A stretch of DNA of 64,000 bases from Spirometra erinaceieuropaei (taxonomy: Eukaryota > Platyhelminthes > Cestoda > Diphyllobothriidea > Diphyllobothriidae): assembly GCA_902702965.1 (NCBI GenBank), contig CACRXP010000399.1, positions 404,528-468,527 of the forward strand. Direction: 5' to 3'. Numbering within the stretch: the stretch's first letter is position 1; the number at the start of each line of letters is the position of its first letter. The notes beneath the pieces were generated by a model, which searched no databases, was not told the origin of the DNA, and saw only the letters and a list, made by a program, of their open reading frames with translations. This document shows, piece after piece, positions 13,371 to 24,640 of this stretch. The translations under genes and the position numbers were made by a program.

Positions 13371-14344
13371 CCGCCTCTCAGAGAGCAGTTCCTGTCGGAC
13401 ATCCAGGAAGGCCAGCTGATTGTTTTCCTCCTCCTCCATCGTAAATTGAATGTCCGGGAAGATGGCTTTGAGTTGTTCTTCCCTTCTTTCCGCTAATCCG
13501 AGCGAAAGTCACCGTGCCTGCCTCGTTTTGCTGTGAATCCTCAGATGCGATGGTCGAATTATCACAGTCAGTTCTGGAGTTTAATGGGTGCGTGTGAAGC
13601 ATACTGAAAATGACGTTTGAAGAATGTCTGCGGCACTTCAAGAGGAACATTGGCTGTCGGCTACGGTACGAGCTTAAGTTAAACTCATCCCGTATCTACG
13701 GCAAAGTGCCTCTTGATTATACGAATAGCCTTATATCAGCGGCAGCTGCAGTACTCGACTCGAAATCATTCTCGATGTCCTTCGTCGGAGGTACATAAAG
13801 GGCCTCAATAGCTTAAATAAGAACGCCACTGTATATGCCCATTGCGCCTCAGTGAACGCTAATTTGTAGTTCAAACAAAATAACTGATTTATATTGCAGC
13901 CTGCCACGCGTGGTTCTGATGTGCGTTTGAAGAAATGAGCATTGGTAGCTTGGCATAATAGTTACCTCAGCTGTAATAGGAATGCACGGGGACGATTTGT
14001 TCCAAAGTCGAGTGTGTGAGGCCGTTTGTTTCCACACTCCTTGCATTAGTTCTGGGAGTAGGTGTTCAGTTAGGAAGCCTATTAACATTTTCTCATGAAC
14101 GTGATCAACACTTTCGACCTCACTATAAAAAATATGTTACTTACATGGTTTAAGTAGAAACGTTAAACAAAACTTTGCGAAACGCACTAAGCGATCAACT
14201 ACGAGAATGATAGACCCAGCAAGATGGACCCAACCATGTGATTGGTCCGATAAATGGGCGTTTAAGTTTAATCTTAAAAACTGTGTCGCACTTAAACGGG
14301 AGCAGAAACGGAGACTATCACCAATACCTCATTGGTAGAAGGTG

Positions 14345-15331
14345 TTTTCAAAAGACGCCGAACAGAAGGGCGTTGGGATTAACATCTTGTTAAATCTAAA
14401 ACACCATTCTCAATGCGTTAGGTAGCCCAAAAGGCCAGACGGTCTCTTTTAGTTTAGCCCTTATTTGTTCGCAACTGAAATACGAAATCTACGCGTGGAA
14501 ACCCTAGTTGAACTAGACTACGCGTTGTTGCAAAGAGTTCGGAGGAGAACGACCCAAAATCGGAAATCCTTTGAGACCTCAACACACAGCTACAGAAATG
14601 GTCACATTGACCTATTTTCTCTCGAGTGTATGCAGACGAGCCCTCATACAGACCTACCAAACTAAGAGGAATCGAGATGGTCTTCTTCACTTTCACGATT
14701 TCTTCGTCTTCGTCACGACAACAAACCTAAGTAGGAAATCTCTGAAACTTCTTTGAGTACGATACCATCTGAATGTTTACGGTTCTAGGTTTCGCAAGGA
14801 GTCGACAGTGCTTGGAGCGAGTTTTTTGACAAGGCGGCTACATAATACTTCAGGGAGACATTAGAACAAACACTGGATGTATATTTGCTTGAAACATACC
14901 TCCTTAATTGACAGAGAAGGTCTGTTTCACCAAATCGCCGATTCTCAAACTTCCACCGCCAATGCGGGTAGCTGTTTTTTTTAATTTTTTATAATCATCC
15001 ACAAATTAGTGCTCTTGAATTTCAATTCTGCAAGCTCAAAACAATATTCTTTAATATGTGTATGACACGGTAACAGAATATTGTATGTAACGTTTTAAAT
15101 AGGGTCTTGAATTGCATTGATTATTACCCTTGAATATACGTAACTGTAATGGAATAAGCGCCACCGAATGAGTGAAATAACTCAAGTTTCGTTTCATGTA
15201 ATTTGTCGAAAGAAGCTTGTAAGAATTCCCGCTCACTTTTATTTTAGGAACATAATTTTACTGAATCTTAACACGCACACGACAGCAAGCACGAAACAGT
15301 TGCAATACTATCCACAATTACTAATATCTCC
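14345..15331. repeat. Internal ~1-kb direct repeat of unit A, copy 1
   Basis: This segment matches 15332-16310 in direct orientation, both running from TTTTCAAAAG..CCGAACAGAA to the GAAACAGTTGCAATA block. Units B and C have a single equivalent, so the extra copy is specific to unit A. The segment holds a LINE 3'-end remnant. Confidence 0.75.
14560..14880 (+). mobile_element. LINE RT C-terminal remnant (unit A, first)
   Basis: The frame reads DFFVFVTTTNLSRKSLKLL, matching DFFEFATTTNLRGHPLKL near the C-terminus of the intact-looking LINE at 22785-27747. It is followed by a frameshifted version of the KPWNELP segment. It is a dead 3'-terminal fragment with no complete domain. Confidence 0.65.
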
Positions 15332-16310
15332 TTTCAAAAGTGACCGAACAGAAAGGCATTCTGATTAAGATCCAGTTAACTCTAAAACAACATTTTCAAT
15401 GCGCCATGGAGTCTAAGAGGGTAGACGGTTTTCTATTCGTTTAGCTGTAATTTGATTGCATCTGAAATACGAAATCTTCGCGTGGCGCCCTGGGCTGAAA
15501 AAGACCATGCGCTGTTGTAAAGATTTTGGAGGAGAGCGATCAATGTCCTCAAATCCCTTGTGACCTCATCTTACAGCTGAACAAGTGGTCGCTTTATCCT
15601 ATTTTCCCTTGAGTACTGGCAGATAGGCCCTCATACAGACCTACCGGACTGTGAGGAATCGAAACTGTCTTCTGCACTTCGACGATCTCTTCGCCTGTGC
15701 CACAGCAACAAACCTAGGTGGGAATTCCCGCAAACTTCGTGATGTACGATCCCATATGCATGTTTAAGATTACTGGTTTCTCAGGGCGTCGGCAGTGCTT
15801 GGAACGGCTTTCTCGAACAGACGACTACAGAAGACTTCACGGAGACATTAAAGCCAAGATTGGATATATACTTTTTTTGAAGAATACCGCCTAACTTGAC
15901 AGAGCAGCTGTGTATTACCAAGTCGCAGATTTGCAAACTTCCACCGCCAATGCGGACAATTGTTGTTTTAATTTATCCGAATCATCCACAACTAACTGCC
16001 CTCGGGTTTCCATCGTGCAACTTCAGAAACAATATTCTGTAAGATGTGTGTGACACGGATACAGAAAACTGTACGTACCGTTTTAAATAGGGTCTTTAAC
16101 AGCAGTGATTATTATCCTTGAATATACTAAACTGTAATGGAATAAGCGCCACCGAATAAGTTCAACAACACACGTTTCTTTTCCAGTAATTGGTCGCAAG
16201 AGGTGTGTAAGAATTCGCGTTCGCTTTTATTTTATGGGAATTATTTTGTTAAATACCAACATCCACACCAAACCAATTATGAAACAGTTGCAATAAAACC
16301 CAATTCCAGC
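15332..16310. repeat. Internal ~1-kb direct repeat of unit A, copy 2
   Basis: This is the second copy of the unit-A-specific tandem repeat, clearly diverged from the first. It includes its own LINE 3'-end remnant near 15560-15890. Confidence 0.75.
15560..15890 (+). mobile_element. LINE RT C-terminal remnant (unit A, second)
   Basis: This is the duplicate of the previous remnant within the internal tandem repeat. The frame around CTTCGACGATCTCTTCGCC corresponds to the FDDFFAF region. It is broken by substitutions. Confidence 0.55.
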
Positions 16311-16796
16311 CAAGACATGTTGTAAGCTCTCATTCTAAACGAAACATATAAAAATTACGTGAGACACATGGATTGCAAATGTAATTGTAAAGAAAACAAC
16401 GTGCGCATTAGAAATCCTTATATACTGCTTGATCTCCACGAAATCGTTAGCGGGCAACAACTGAGATATTATGAAATAATACCTAGTTACGTAGGTAAGA
16501 GCTGTAGGAAACTAGTTTTCTCGCAACGGTCTAATGGCAGTCTCGATGAATCTTGAATAAGAGGTACGACTCCACGTATACGGAATCGCATCCCGTGGCC
16601 ATACCTGCATGAAAATTGACCTTAAAACACGACTATACATGCAATCAGACCTTCAGCTGCGCGATATTGATAGTCTCAGTTAATCATGGCAGGCTTTCCT
16701 ACTGGCAATTACTGCTTTGAACTAGGATGGATATGATGGCGTGCAGAAATACGCCTACTGAAAATCGAAAATGGTTCTGGAGACCCACAGTTCATT

Positions 16797-18041
16797 TTAA
16801 ACATCACCTGCTAGGCATCTCTTCAAACACGTCTTTAGACTTTGAAATCCCTCATCTTCTGTCTTGGTGAAGTATGTCCCTGCCTCACAGTAATTACGTT
16901 CGTTGCAGGTGTATGCAGTGTGCTCTTCTGTTCTTTCTACTGAAATAAAACCAAAACTAATATCAGCAGGTAGAGAAAACTAAAGCAACATTATAATCTA
17001 CAACGGATGCATGTACTTACAACAGAACAAAAGCATTTAGCAAAAATATGACGGTAAAGTGGCAACTTACAATCGGTCCAACCACTGCACCTGGGAACGC
17101 ACTGTTTGTAAGCATTAAAGCTTCCGTCCTTCCTTTCAATCTTGAGACAGTTCCCCCATTTGTGGTCGCACACTTCAAAGGACGGCGCGGAGCTGCCGTC
17201 CACTAAAATGCATCATCACTCCCAGGTTAAACGGAATAGCTTGCTGTTCACAATACTCAGTTCTGGCATAAATGTATTCTTTGAACACTGTGTAACCGAA
17301 ATTTACGTGAAATCGTGTAGAACAAATGAGTGTCCCGCAGTTACTTACGTTGTTCCAACATCTGACATGTCCGAACACACCGCACGTGCCTCTCAAATAT
17401 TTTACCATGGCCTTTCCGTCCATAGACCTTATACGCACTGCAAGACTGGCCAGACCCTTTGCAATAGTAGGCAGTCGTTTTCTCGGTTATGTTCGCTTGA
17501 GACAAAGAAAGAAGGTGCTTATTAATCTCCATGTTCTGAATGAGCACGCGGCAGCGAACGTGCGAAACATCTGCAATTTCGACGGACATGGTGGAGAAGC
17601 GCTTACATGGAAGTACATACCTCGTTTTTTTGCACATACACGGCGGCATTGGGCGTCCTTGCTATCATCTCCACTGGTGAATGGAAGAGGTCTGCAATAT
17701 TTGTTATCCTCTCTGCATATTTTTTCTATGCCTTCTGAACACAAAGTCGACGAATGTGTTATTAAGTGCGAGCCTTGGCAGACTAATATATACTTATATT
17801 TGTATCGTTGATTTACTCACAGATGTCAAATTAGGGTATAATGCCTGACAAATGGTTAGGATAAGGGCTCACGTCTTGCTCGCTGGATGATCTCTAACCG
17901 CTTAATAAAATATAACGGCCTATTAAGCAAGATTAGTGACTTTATATCAATCGCCCGTAATTGTGTTGAATTTTCAAACGTACGAGAGACTACCAGTAAA
18001 ATCAACGCAGCCTGAAGTAGCATCGGCGAAGGGAATCCCAT
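16797..18041 (-). CDS. Secreted four-domain cysteine-rich protein, copy A (5 exons)
   Basis: Exons join(18041-17984, 17734-17621, 17495-17349, 17202-17071, 16939-16797) give 197 residues. Exon 1 encodes a signal peptide (MGFPSPMLLQAALILLVVS) and ends in donor GTACGT. Exons 2-5 each encode one domain with four cysteines: C-x6-C-x15-C-x3-C, C-x6-C-x20-C-x3-C, C-x6-C-x15-C-x3-C and C-x5-C-x19-C-x3-C. All introns are phase 1 with GT-AG ends, so domains can be duplicated without frame loss. The reading frame is intact and stops three codons after the last CLA. The mature part has 16 cysteines and is probably disulphide-bonded and secreted. The family is not recognised; ShK and Kunitz spacings do not fit. 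A host-interaction or tegument/gland secretion role is inference only. It is the most diverged of three paralogues. Confidence 0.8.
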
Positions 18042-18099
18042 TGTGTCGAACCGATGTCACTGTTTGAGCTATAGTTTGACAATTCCGCACAGCATGTAT

Positions 18100-18116
18100 G
18101 CCTATATGTATATCAT
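18100..18116 (-). promoter_or_regulatory. Putative TATA region, copy A
   Basis: On the minus strand the sequence reads GATATACATATAGG, about 65 nt upstream of the ATG. The block from here to the ATG, including TTGTCAAACTATAGCTC, is conserved in the other copies. Confidence 0.4.
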
Positions 18117-18484
18117 TTGGTTGTCCGCCTTGCTGTCATGCCATAGGTTACAGCAAAAAGTTGAGTGACAACTGTTTGCCTCCATGATCGTCTGTATGTC
18201 ATTTTATCGAGCACGCTTAATCAATGCAAACCAAGGAAGAAGTTTGAATGACAGACAATATCTCACGTCCTCACCCTGGATCTCATTTCGAGGTTTATGT
18301 GCTGAATTCATTTTTAATATCCCCTCGTGTTTCAGTCATCTTGTCATGAATCCTCAGTATGCTGTAGCGAAACCATACCGATTGAACATCTTAGACAATT
18401 TGTGCCCTTAGAAGGATTTCTTGGGTTAGCTTTGGTTAAATGGCTTATGCATTTTCCCCCCACACGGTAAAACTCCGCCGTAGA

Positions 18485-19880
18485 CAATGTTATAGTGTTG
18501 ATTCGTGTGTTCCGTCGTGATATGTCTGGCTATCTAAATGGGCGAAGGATATTTCCTCTCGCCTGGACATCGAAAGTTTGCTTCACGTGTCGTGTAACAT
18601 ACTGGCTGGTCCGATGTTTGTCCCTTTATAGCCCAATTGCCTTCATTTTGGCAGATCGCATGCTCAATTAAAAAGTATTGATGCATATTTTTAATGAAAA
18701 AAAATTCGGATTTACAAAACGCAACTGAAAAAATCCCTCAACTTTCCGGGCCGTTAGATTTGCAGTATAGCATCCATCCGCCAGTGAGATAAGGGCTTGC
18801 CCAATGGTGTATTTGGTCATTAACGTTCTCCATTTAGTGAAAGCCCCACTAAAGTTGATCTGCTACACATCTCTACAGGCGTTTTGATTTTACTACGATG
18901 ATAGCTTGTTTTGTCCTGTAAGAGGATTTTACATAAATTTTGATAATATCCCTATGCATTTCGGACTAGGGCTAACGTTCGGAATATCTTAGTCACATTG
19001 TAAAGATCCAATAGTGCTCCGAGTTGTGGAATATATGTACATATTCAGTGATTACGTGGCGACAGATCATTGTGCAGCATTGCAATCTCTGTTTTGGGAG
19101 GCGTTTCCTGTCCACTCACTTATCTGGCAAAAGCGTTAGTCAGCCATACGTTTTAAACGTAAACAGCGAAAACGATTACATTGCGCGATCGAGCTAATGA
19201 AAATGTTAACCCAAATTCCAAACTTGAATGGGGCCTTTTTTCCGGCATAATATGTAAACTCAATGTATTTTCTACCAAACAAATAGACTGAACGATGAAC
19301 TACCACGAGCGTTAGTCAGCCGTGCATCTTAATCGTTAACAGCGAAAACAATAACAATGCGCGATCGAGTAGATGGAATGTTGTCCGTAATTCCGAACCT
19401 CGATATACCATTTCTTTGGACATAAAATGAGAACACAATGCGTTTCCTACCATACAAGTAATTTAAAGGATGTTTTTGCATAATTTCCACAAAATACCTT
19501 TTATATGACAATCGATAACAAAAGCAACAATGCAGGCTGTATAGGCAGTCAATTTTTACAGGGTGTGGTTTCTGTTGGAGGTCGAAAAGGAGTGTATTCA
19601 AAAGTCGACATCCTGGCCATTCCGAAATAGTCTAGGAGCAAGTTGCATGATGAATAATTTAACGGCCCCACCTTAGTGATCTTCCCCAATCAAAAACTCA
19701 TTTCCGAATTTCGGCCAACATTTCATGAGATCGGTCACGCACTGCATTTATCGATGAAATTCTCTCCACTTGTTTGCGAGGACGGTGTCTGTTAAGAAAT
19801 CCAGGTCCGAAAAACATGTTACACTATGGTGGCCTAGTTCGGTTGAGTGCCTACGAAGCAGTTTAGCCTCTGCGGTAATT
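18485..19880. repeat. Unit-A-specific ~1.4-kb insert
   Basis: Units B and C pass directly from the AAAACTCCCTGTAG block (39600, 52910) to GGCAGGATTTATTTAT. Unit A has about 1.4 kb between the equivalents. Inside, a 178-bp tandem direct repeat begins at 19132 and 19310 (GCGTTAGTCAGCC...CGCGATCGAG). No coding capacity is seen. It may be a non-autonomous mobile element, but its ends are unresolved. Confidence 0.55.
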
Positions 19881-22009
19881 AATTCTCACGTCTGTGTCCT
19901 TACTTTGACGGCAGGATTTATTTGTGCTACGAATCGATCATGAAGCTCAGACTAAATCTATATTTTGCGGATACTTCGTTAAAGCTGGGAATTCAGAGTT
20001 CCGATTTGTGCATTAGAAATGGGAGGTTTGCATCGCGGACGGTAATTTGCCGTTCATGCAGATTAGCTCAATTTAAATCCCATTGTCTTGACGGTGGCCA
20101 ATGAGCCCTCCTTTAAATTCCTCAAATGATGCATGATGTTAGCATCACGCTTGCTCTCTCTTGCCGCCAAAAGCACACCTTGTAATCCAGGCTAATCGTC
20201 CACGCTCCTAGGCTCCCTGGCCGTTGGACCATCGTTGCCTCGCAGGAACAGTGCTTCCCAAGTACACGCTTCAGACAGGGAAATAACTTACGTGTGCTAG
20301 TTATTGAGTACTACTCTGCTTATCTAAGAAAAGTGTATCAACCCCCACCCACAGTTTACACGAGTGCTACTCAGTTATGTATGCTTACCCTTAAACAAGA
20401 ACGCCAACTCCTAATCGGGTCTCATTCGTCTTTGTCGACAACCCTATTCCAAATCTCATCTCTCAAAAGGCGCTCGATCAGATAAAGATTAACGGTGACC
20501 ACATTACGTTCTGCATAGTACTCTTCCCACTATCAGCTCAGAATACGCGACAGCATTAATTTGATATATCCACGGGGTCTAAATTCTGCAAAAGCGTCTA
20601 CGTAGACTTGCACTCGATAGTGTCGCATCATGGATATTAAAATTTGAATGTGCAATGAGACTATTTTAATGATCGTAGAACAAGGCTGGATTTCATGTAT
20701 TCTTCTAAAATTCTAGGAATACCAAGGTGTTGTTAATGAAATGCTTTTTTTGCACTGAAGAAAGGAGTTAACGAAAAAAACAGGAGGAAAAACGCCCACG
20801 CTTGACATTATTACTCATACGCATATATATTAAGACATCGACATCGTGATTTACGTGTAACTAACTAAGACTGTATGCTAAGCTCCCACAGACTAATTCG
20901 GCATACGATTCGAAAGTGCCCGCTTCTCTCTTCCGTTGGCGAAATGCGTAGCGTCATTATGCGTACGTAAGTCAATCGAAACTACTCTGAAAATGTGTCA
21001 TTCCCGACTATGTAACGATAACTCAGCCAATGTCTTATTGTTTACCTTAGGTATCCAAGTGGGTTATGAAGGCGGCTAACTCACATTTGATCATAAGAGT
21101 CAAATTTCCGGTGTAATATCATTGTATCTGAATGCGAGCATCCCCGTACGTCCCTATTCGAGAGGAGATAATCATTGCCGGCAACTGGCAATGTGCGTTT
21201 GCTCAGTTGCGCGCTGTGACCATATTTGAATTTTTTTAATTAAGTGGCTAAGCAAGTTTGGACTCTGATCACCCCTTAGTGAAATGTTCGGAGGTCGTTT
21301 AGAAATCTGTCATCCCGTCCACCATTGCCATTTCCTCCGATTTCTCGCTCTTGTCTTTTACATCATCTGACTGCACTGAAGTCCATATTATTCGTAACTG
21401 TTACTTGTCTAGGAATTCGTTCCAAAATCTATGAGGGACTTAATGGAAATGGGGTCTTTGAACGTCCAATACTTGCTTAGTTGAAGGTATTTTCTACGTA
21501 ACATAGTACTCTAACGACAATATTACAGGCAACGTCTGAATAAGCCTGGAGGGACGCTTTTCCAAACCGTGCTGCCCATTACCAGTCTAGAGTATATGCT
21601 AGTGCGCGCGAATTCAACAGCCCTTACAGAGGCAATTCGCAAATTTCTAGTCGAACCGCATGATATTTATTGTAATACAAACCTATAAAATAATTCAGAC
21701 TAACGACACTGGTGAAATTACCACATGACGTCTGTCGTCTTCAAAATTGCCGACCCGATCGGAAACGCATGAGTAAATGACACCATTTTCCTACCCGTCT
21801 TATCGTTTAATGACCCTTCATCGTGCGGAGTGTTGTTTCAAAAATTGCTGACTGCTGACTCCAGAACAACGGTTTGTTAGTCACCACAAAAGAACAGGAC
21901 TCTGGCCAGGCGACATTGAATTATATTGTCACATCGTATGCACCTTTTCTTCTATATCATAATGTCTGACAGGTGGGGTCTCGGAAAAGTTCTGATTCAC
22001 CGGTGTTCT

Positions 22010-22545
22010 GAAGTCCTACTCAATGACAAACTTCATTTTTACGGTGATTGACATGGATGGAATGCCAATAGGTTCCCCGATTTTAGGACTCATAGTCATA
22101 AGGCTGTTACGGTCGCAAGTCTGCCTACAGGACAAAACGAAGTACTGGGGTCGGTGTGAGGACAATGAATTTGTCGATATTAGACATTTCCATGTGTTTA
22201 CGCTCAAAGACTTTTTACAATAACGACTTGCCCTTTATGCATTTCGTTATGAAAGCGGATTAAAGCATCCAGCGGGCCTTCGCTGACGTACCTGTCTGCC
22301 GCTAGTACTGTGGCCACCTAAAGGCCGAATTGTTCTGGAGGGCGAGACAGGCCATGACAGTACTGAACTTCAACAACAACCACTCAGTAAGCAATAAACA
22401 TAGTTACCTAAGTGGGCTGTATCGGCATGTTGGGGCGAGCAGCATTGGACTGGAAAACACGGATGCCGAATTTTGAAATCATCTATGGGTTGTTAATGCA
22501 ATTTCGTCGACCGATACGTGCTATAAGGAGGTGAACAACTAGATC
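22010..22545 (+). mobile_element. Fossil Penelope-like element fragment (unit A)
   Basis: The frame FTVIDMDGMPIGSPILGLIVI, then YWGRCEDNEFVDI..FHVFTLKDF, matches PLE reverse transcriptase: the GxPMGSPISGLI motif followed by the degenerate catalytic RYVDDTF box, here RCEDNEF. Further on, NNHSVSNKHSYLSGLYRHV matches the downstream SNHPxxHKxSVVxTLxxRV region. Catalytic aspartates are lost and stops intervene. Confidence 0.65.
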
Positions 22546-23270
22546 GCGCTGAAAATGCAAAAATGCAATACCAATGTTCAGGTTATGCAGATATTTGGCA
22601 TTTCACTTCAGTGTACTGATTTGTCCCAATATGGGTTGCGCAAGAGCGGGCCAATGTGTGAAGAAGCCTGCACATTATCGCGTGAATGTGACTCTACAGC
22701 AGTGAGGCTATCCGATTTGATGCAGTTTTTTTTCCGACAAACTGGTTGCATATTAGCCGAATGTCTAGATTTCGGGAATACGACCGTCAGCAACCGAGCC
22801 CAACTGAGCACGACGGAATTATTCTGCGCTCCAACTGGGACAATTTCGACATGGATACCATTCCACAGTTACAGTCTCTGGCATTGATACTGAAACCGTA
22901 CGTACAGACTAACTTTCTGCATGTTTGGAATATTTTTTCAGGCATCGAAATTCGCCTGGAACCTGGATTAAGTGCAATTTATTTATCATCACGGTCCAAC
23001 TGACAACGCAACTGGCTACGCAACCGATTCACGGTATACAGCCTAGAAAACCAATCGCTCAAAATCCTTCAAGGTCTGCAGTTATTCAAGTCCCACGAGA
23101 TCTGGAAAGGGCTAAGTCGCTTCTGATTAAATTCAACAAAATTTATCGGATTTCAAGTATTTTTTCGCTTATTAAGTTTCGAATACTCACTTCAATTCAT
23201 CATATATAAGCCGACGTATTCGTTATAACATCGAAAGCGGAATTATACCTATTATATCACGTCGAAGTTT

Positions 23271-24640
23271 ATGGATTCTCAGCAGGCTAACTGTAGTAGT
23301 ACGGCCAGCGACGGCACGTCTTTGGAAGATAAGTCCGGTGAGTTGTCCTTCGCATCTAGAACGTGTGCTCGCTCTACCTTCGCCTCCAGCCAACGACCAG
23401 CAAAGCGTGCAAAAAGCGTAAATACCGCAAAAAGTGTGAGGTACGAAGACGAGCCTTGTGGTGGGTGCGCAGATATTCAAATCAAAGTAGAACAACTGGA
23501 AAAGGAGCTTGCTGATTTAAAGACGCTCGTGCAACAGACCGTAGTCGGCCAGAACGTGTCCAGTGTTAGAATCCCAAAAACGAAGAGCAAAACGCAAAAA
23601 ACGCGAAAAAATATCTCCTCGGGGGAATCTTCAAACACGAGTAGCAACTCAACAGCCAAAACCGCAGACGCTGGTAACAGCAGGACAATGAAAACGAAGC
23701 CGCCGATAAAGGGAGACTCGATTCCCACGCACGATGTCTTAAGCGATGTCGCAAAAAATTACCTGTCGCGGAAGCCATATCACCTAAGCCTCTTGCTGTA
23801 AGTGATGGGATTTCTGTTCTGCCTGGAGGCGATATACCTGGGTCATCCAGTATACTGTTGCCCTCTTGTTCTGGCAACCACCCCGAGCGCACTACAGAGC
23901 ACGTATCTGAATGTGAAGACATGAACCAGTGGGTAGAGGGGAGAGGGAAACGCCATGACAGGATTCTGAAGTCACCGCCAGCCCTAATGGGTTGCTCGGG
24001 ACAGTCGGTAGACAGTAAAAGTGTGCGTCCAAGCGATGACTCCGTAAATCGTCCTCGCCCACATGCAGCGCATTCACCGGAAAGACAGAGTAAGGAGGAC
24101 CTTGCTCGCCAGCAGTGTCTGGTTATTTAGGGTTTGTCAGAATCGAATGCAGTCAGACCTGAAGACCGTGTCTCAGAGGACCTTGCTTCTTTTCATGGTC
24201 TGCTAAATCATTTACTGCCGGCAGACATGGAAATAAAGGTTCTGAAAGCATTCCGGATAGGAAAAAGGAGTGAAGACAGGACAGTAGCACAACCACCTCG
24301 TCCCCTCAAAATTATGCTGGAGAACAAAGTGCAAATCAAGTTTATCCTCTCTAAAAAAAACGATCTCAGAAACACACACAAACAGGTTTTTTTTCAACCG
24401 GACTAGTCACCAGCGGAACGGTTGAAACGCCGGGAACTTGTCTTGGAGTTAAAATCAAGACCGAAGGATGGCGAACACAATCTGGCTATCTTCAAGGGGA
24501 AGGTAGTTCGGAAATATATGCCGTTTCAGTGGAACCAGCCTGTAATACTGCGAACGACGACATCTGCTCAGCTAAAACAGACACCTTCGTTGAACCACCT
24601 AATCAAGGCGCCAACACAAGTAAACCCGTAGAGTTCAGTG
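23271..24640 (+). pseudogene. LINE ORF1 protein, frameshifted
   Basis: The N-terminal 176 codons (23271-23801) encode a Ser/Lys/Arg-rich region and a short coiled-coil-like helix (VEQLEKELADLKTLVQQ). The frame then shifts (23858 onward). It continues past a TAG at 24128 and another stop near 24405 through LSESNAVRPEDRVSEDLASF and then SPAERLKRRELVLELK. This is typical of LINE ORF1 proteins with an RRM-like, RNA-binding C-terminal part. At least one frameshift and two stops prevent full translation. The expected role in an intact element is RNA binding in the ribonucleoprotein particle. Confidence 0.65.

Noticed and set aside
17326..17811. 161-residue plus-strand open frame
   Set aside because: It lies antisense over exons 2 and 3 of secreted-protein copy A; the minus strand has consistent splice sites, domains and paralogues.
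16797..18041. Assigning the cysteine modules to ShK, Kunitz or EGF families
   Set aside because: Each module has only four cysteines with C-x(3)-C at its end, which does not fit those six-cysteine patterns.
23477..23922. Minus-strand frames over the LINE ORF1 region
   Set aside because: Shadows of the plus-strand LINE ORF1 and its frameshifted continuation.
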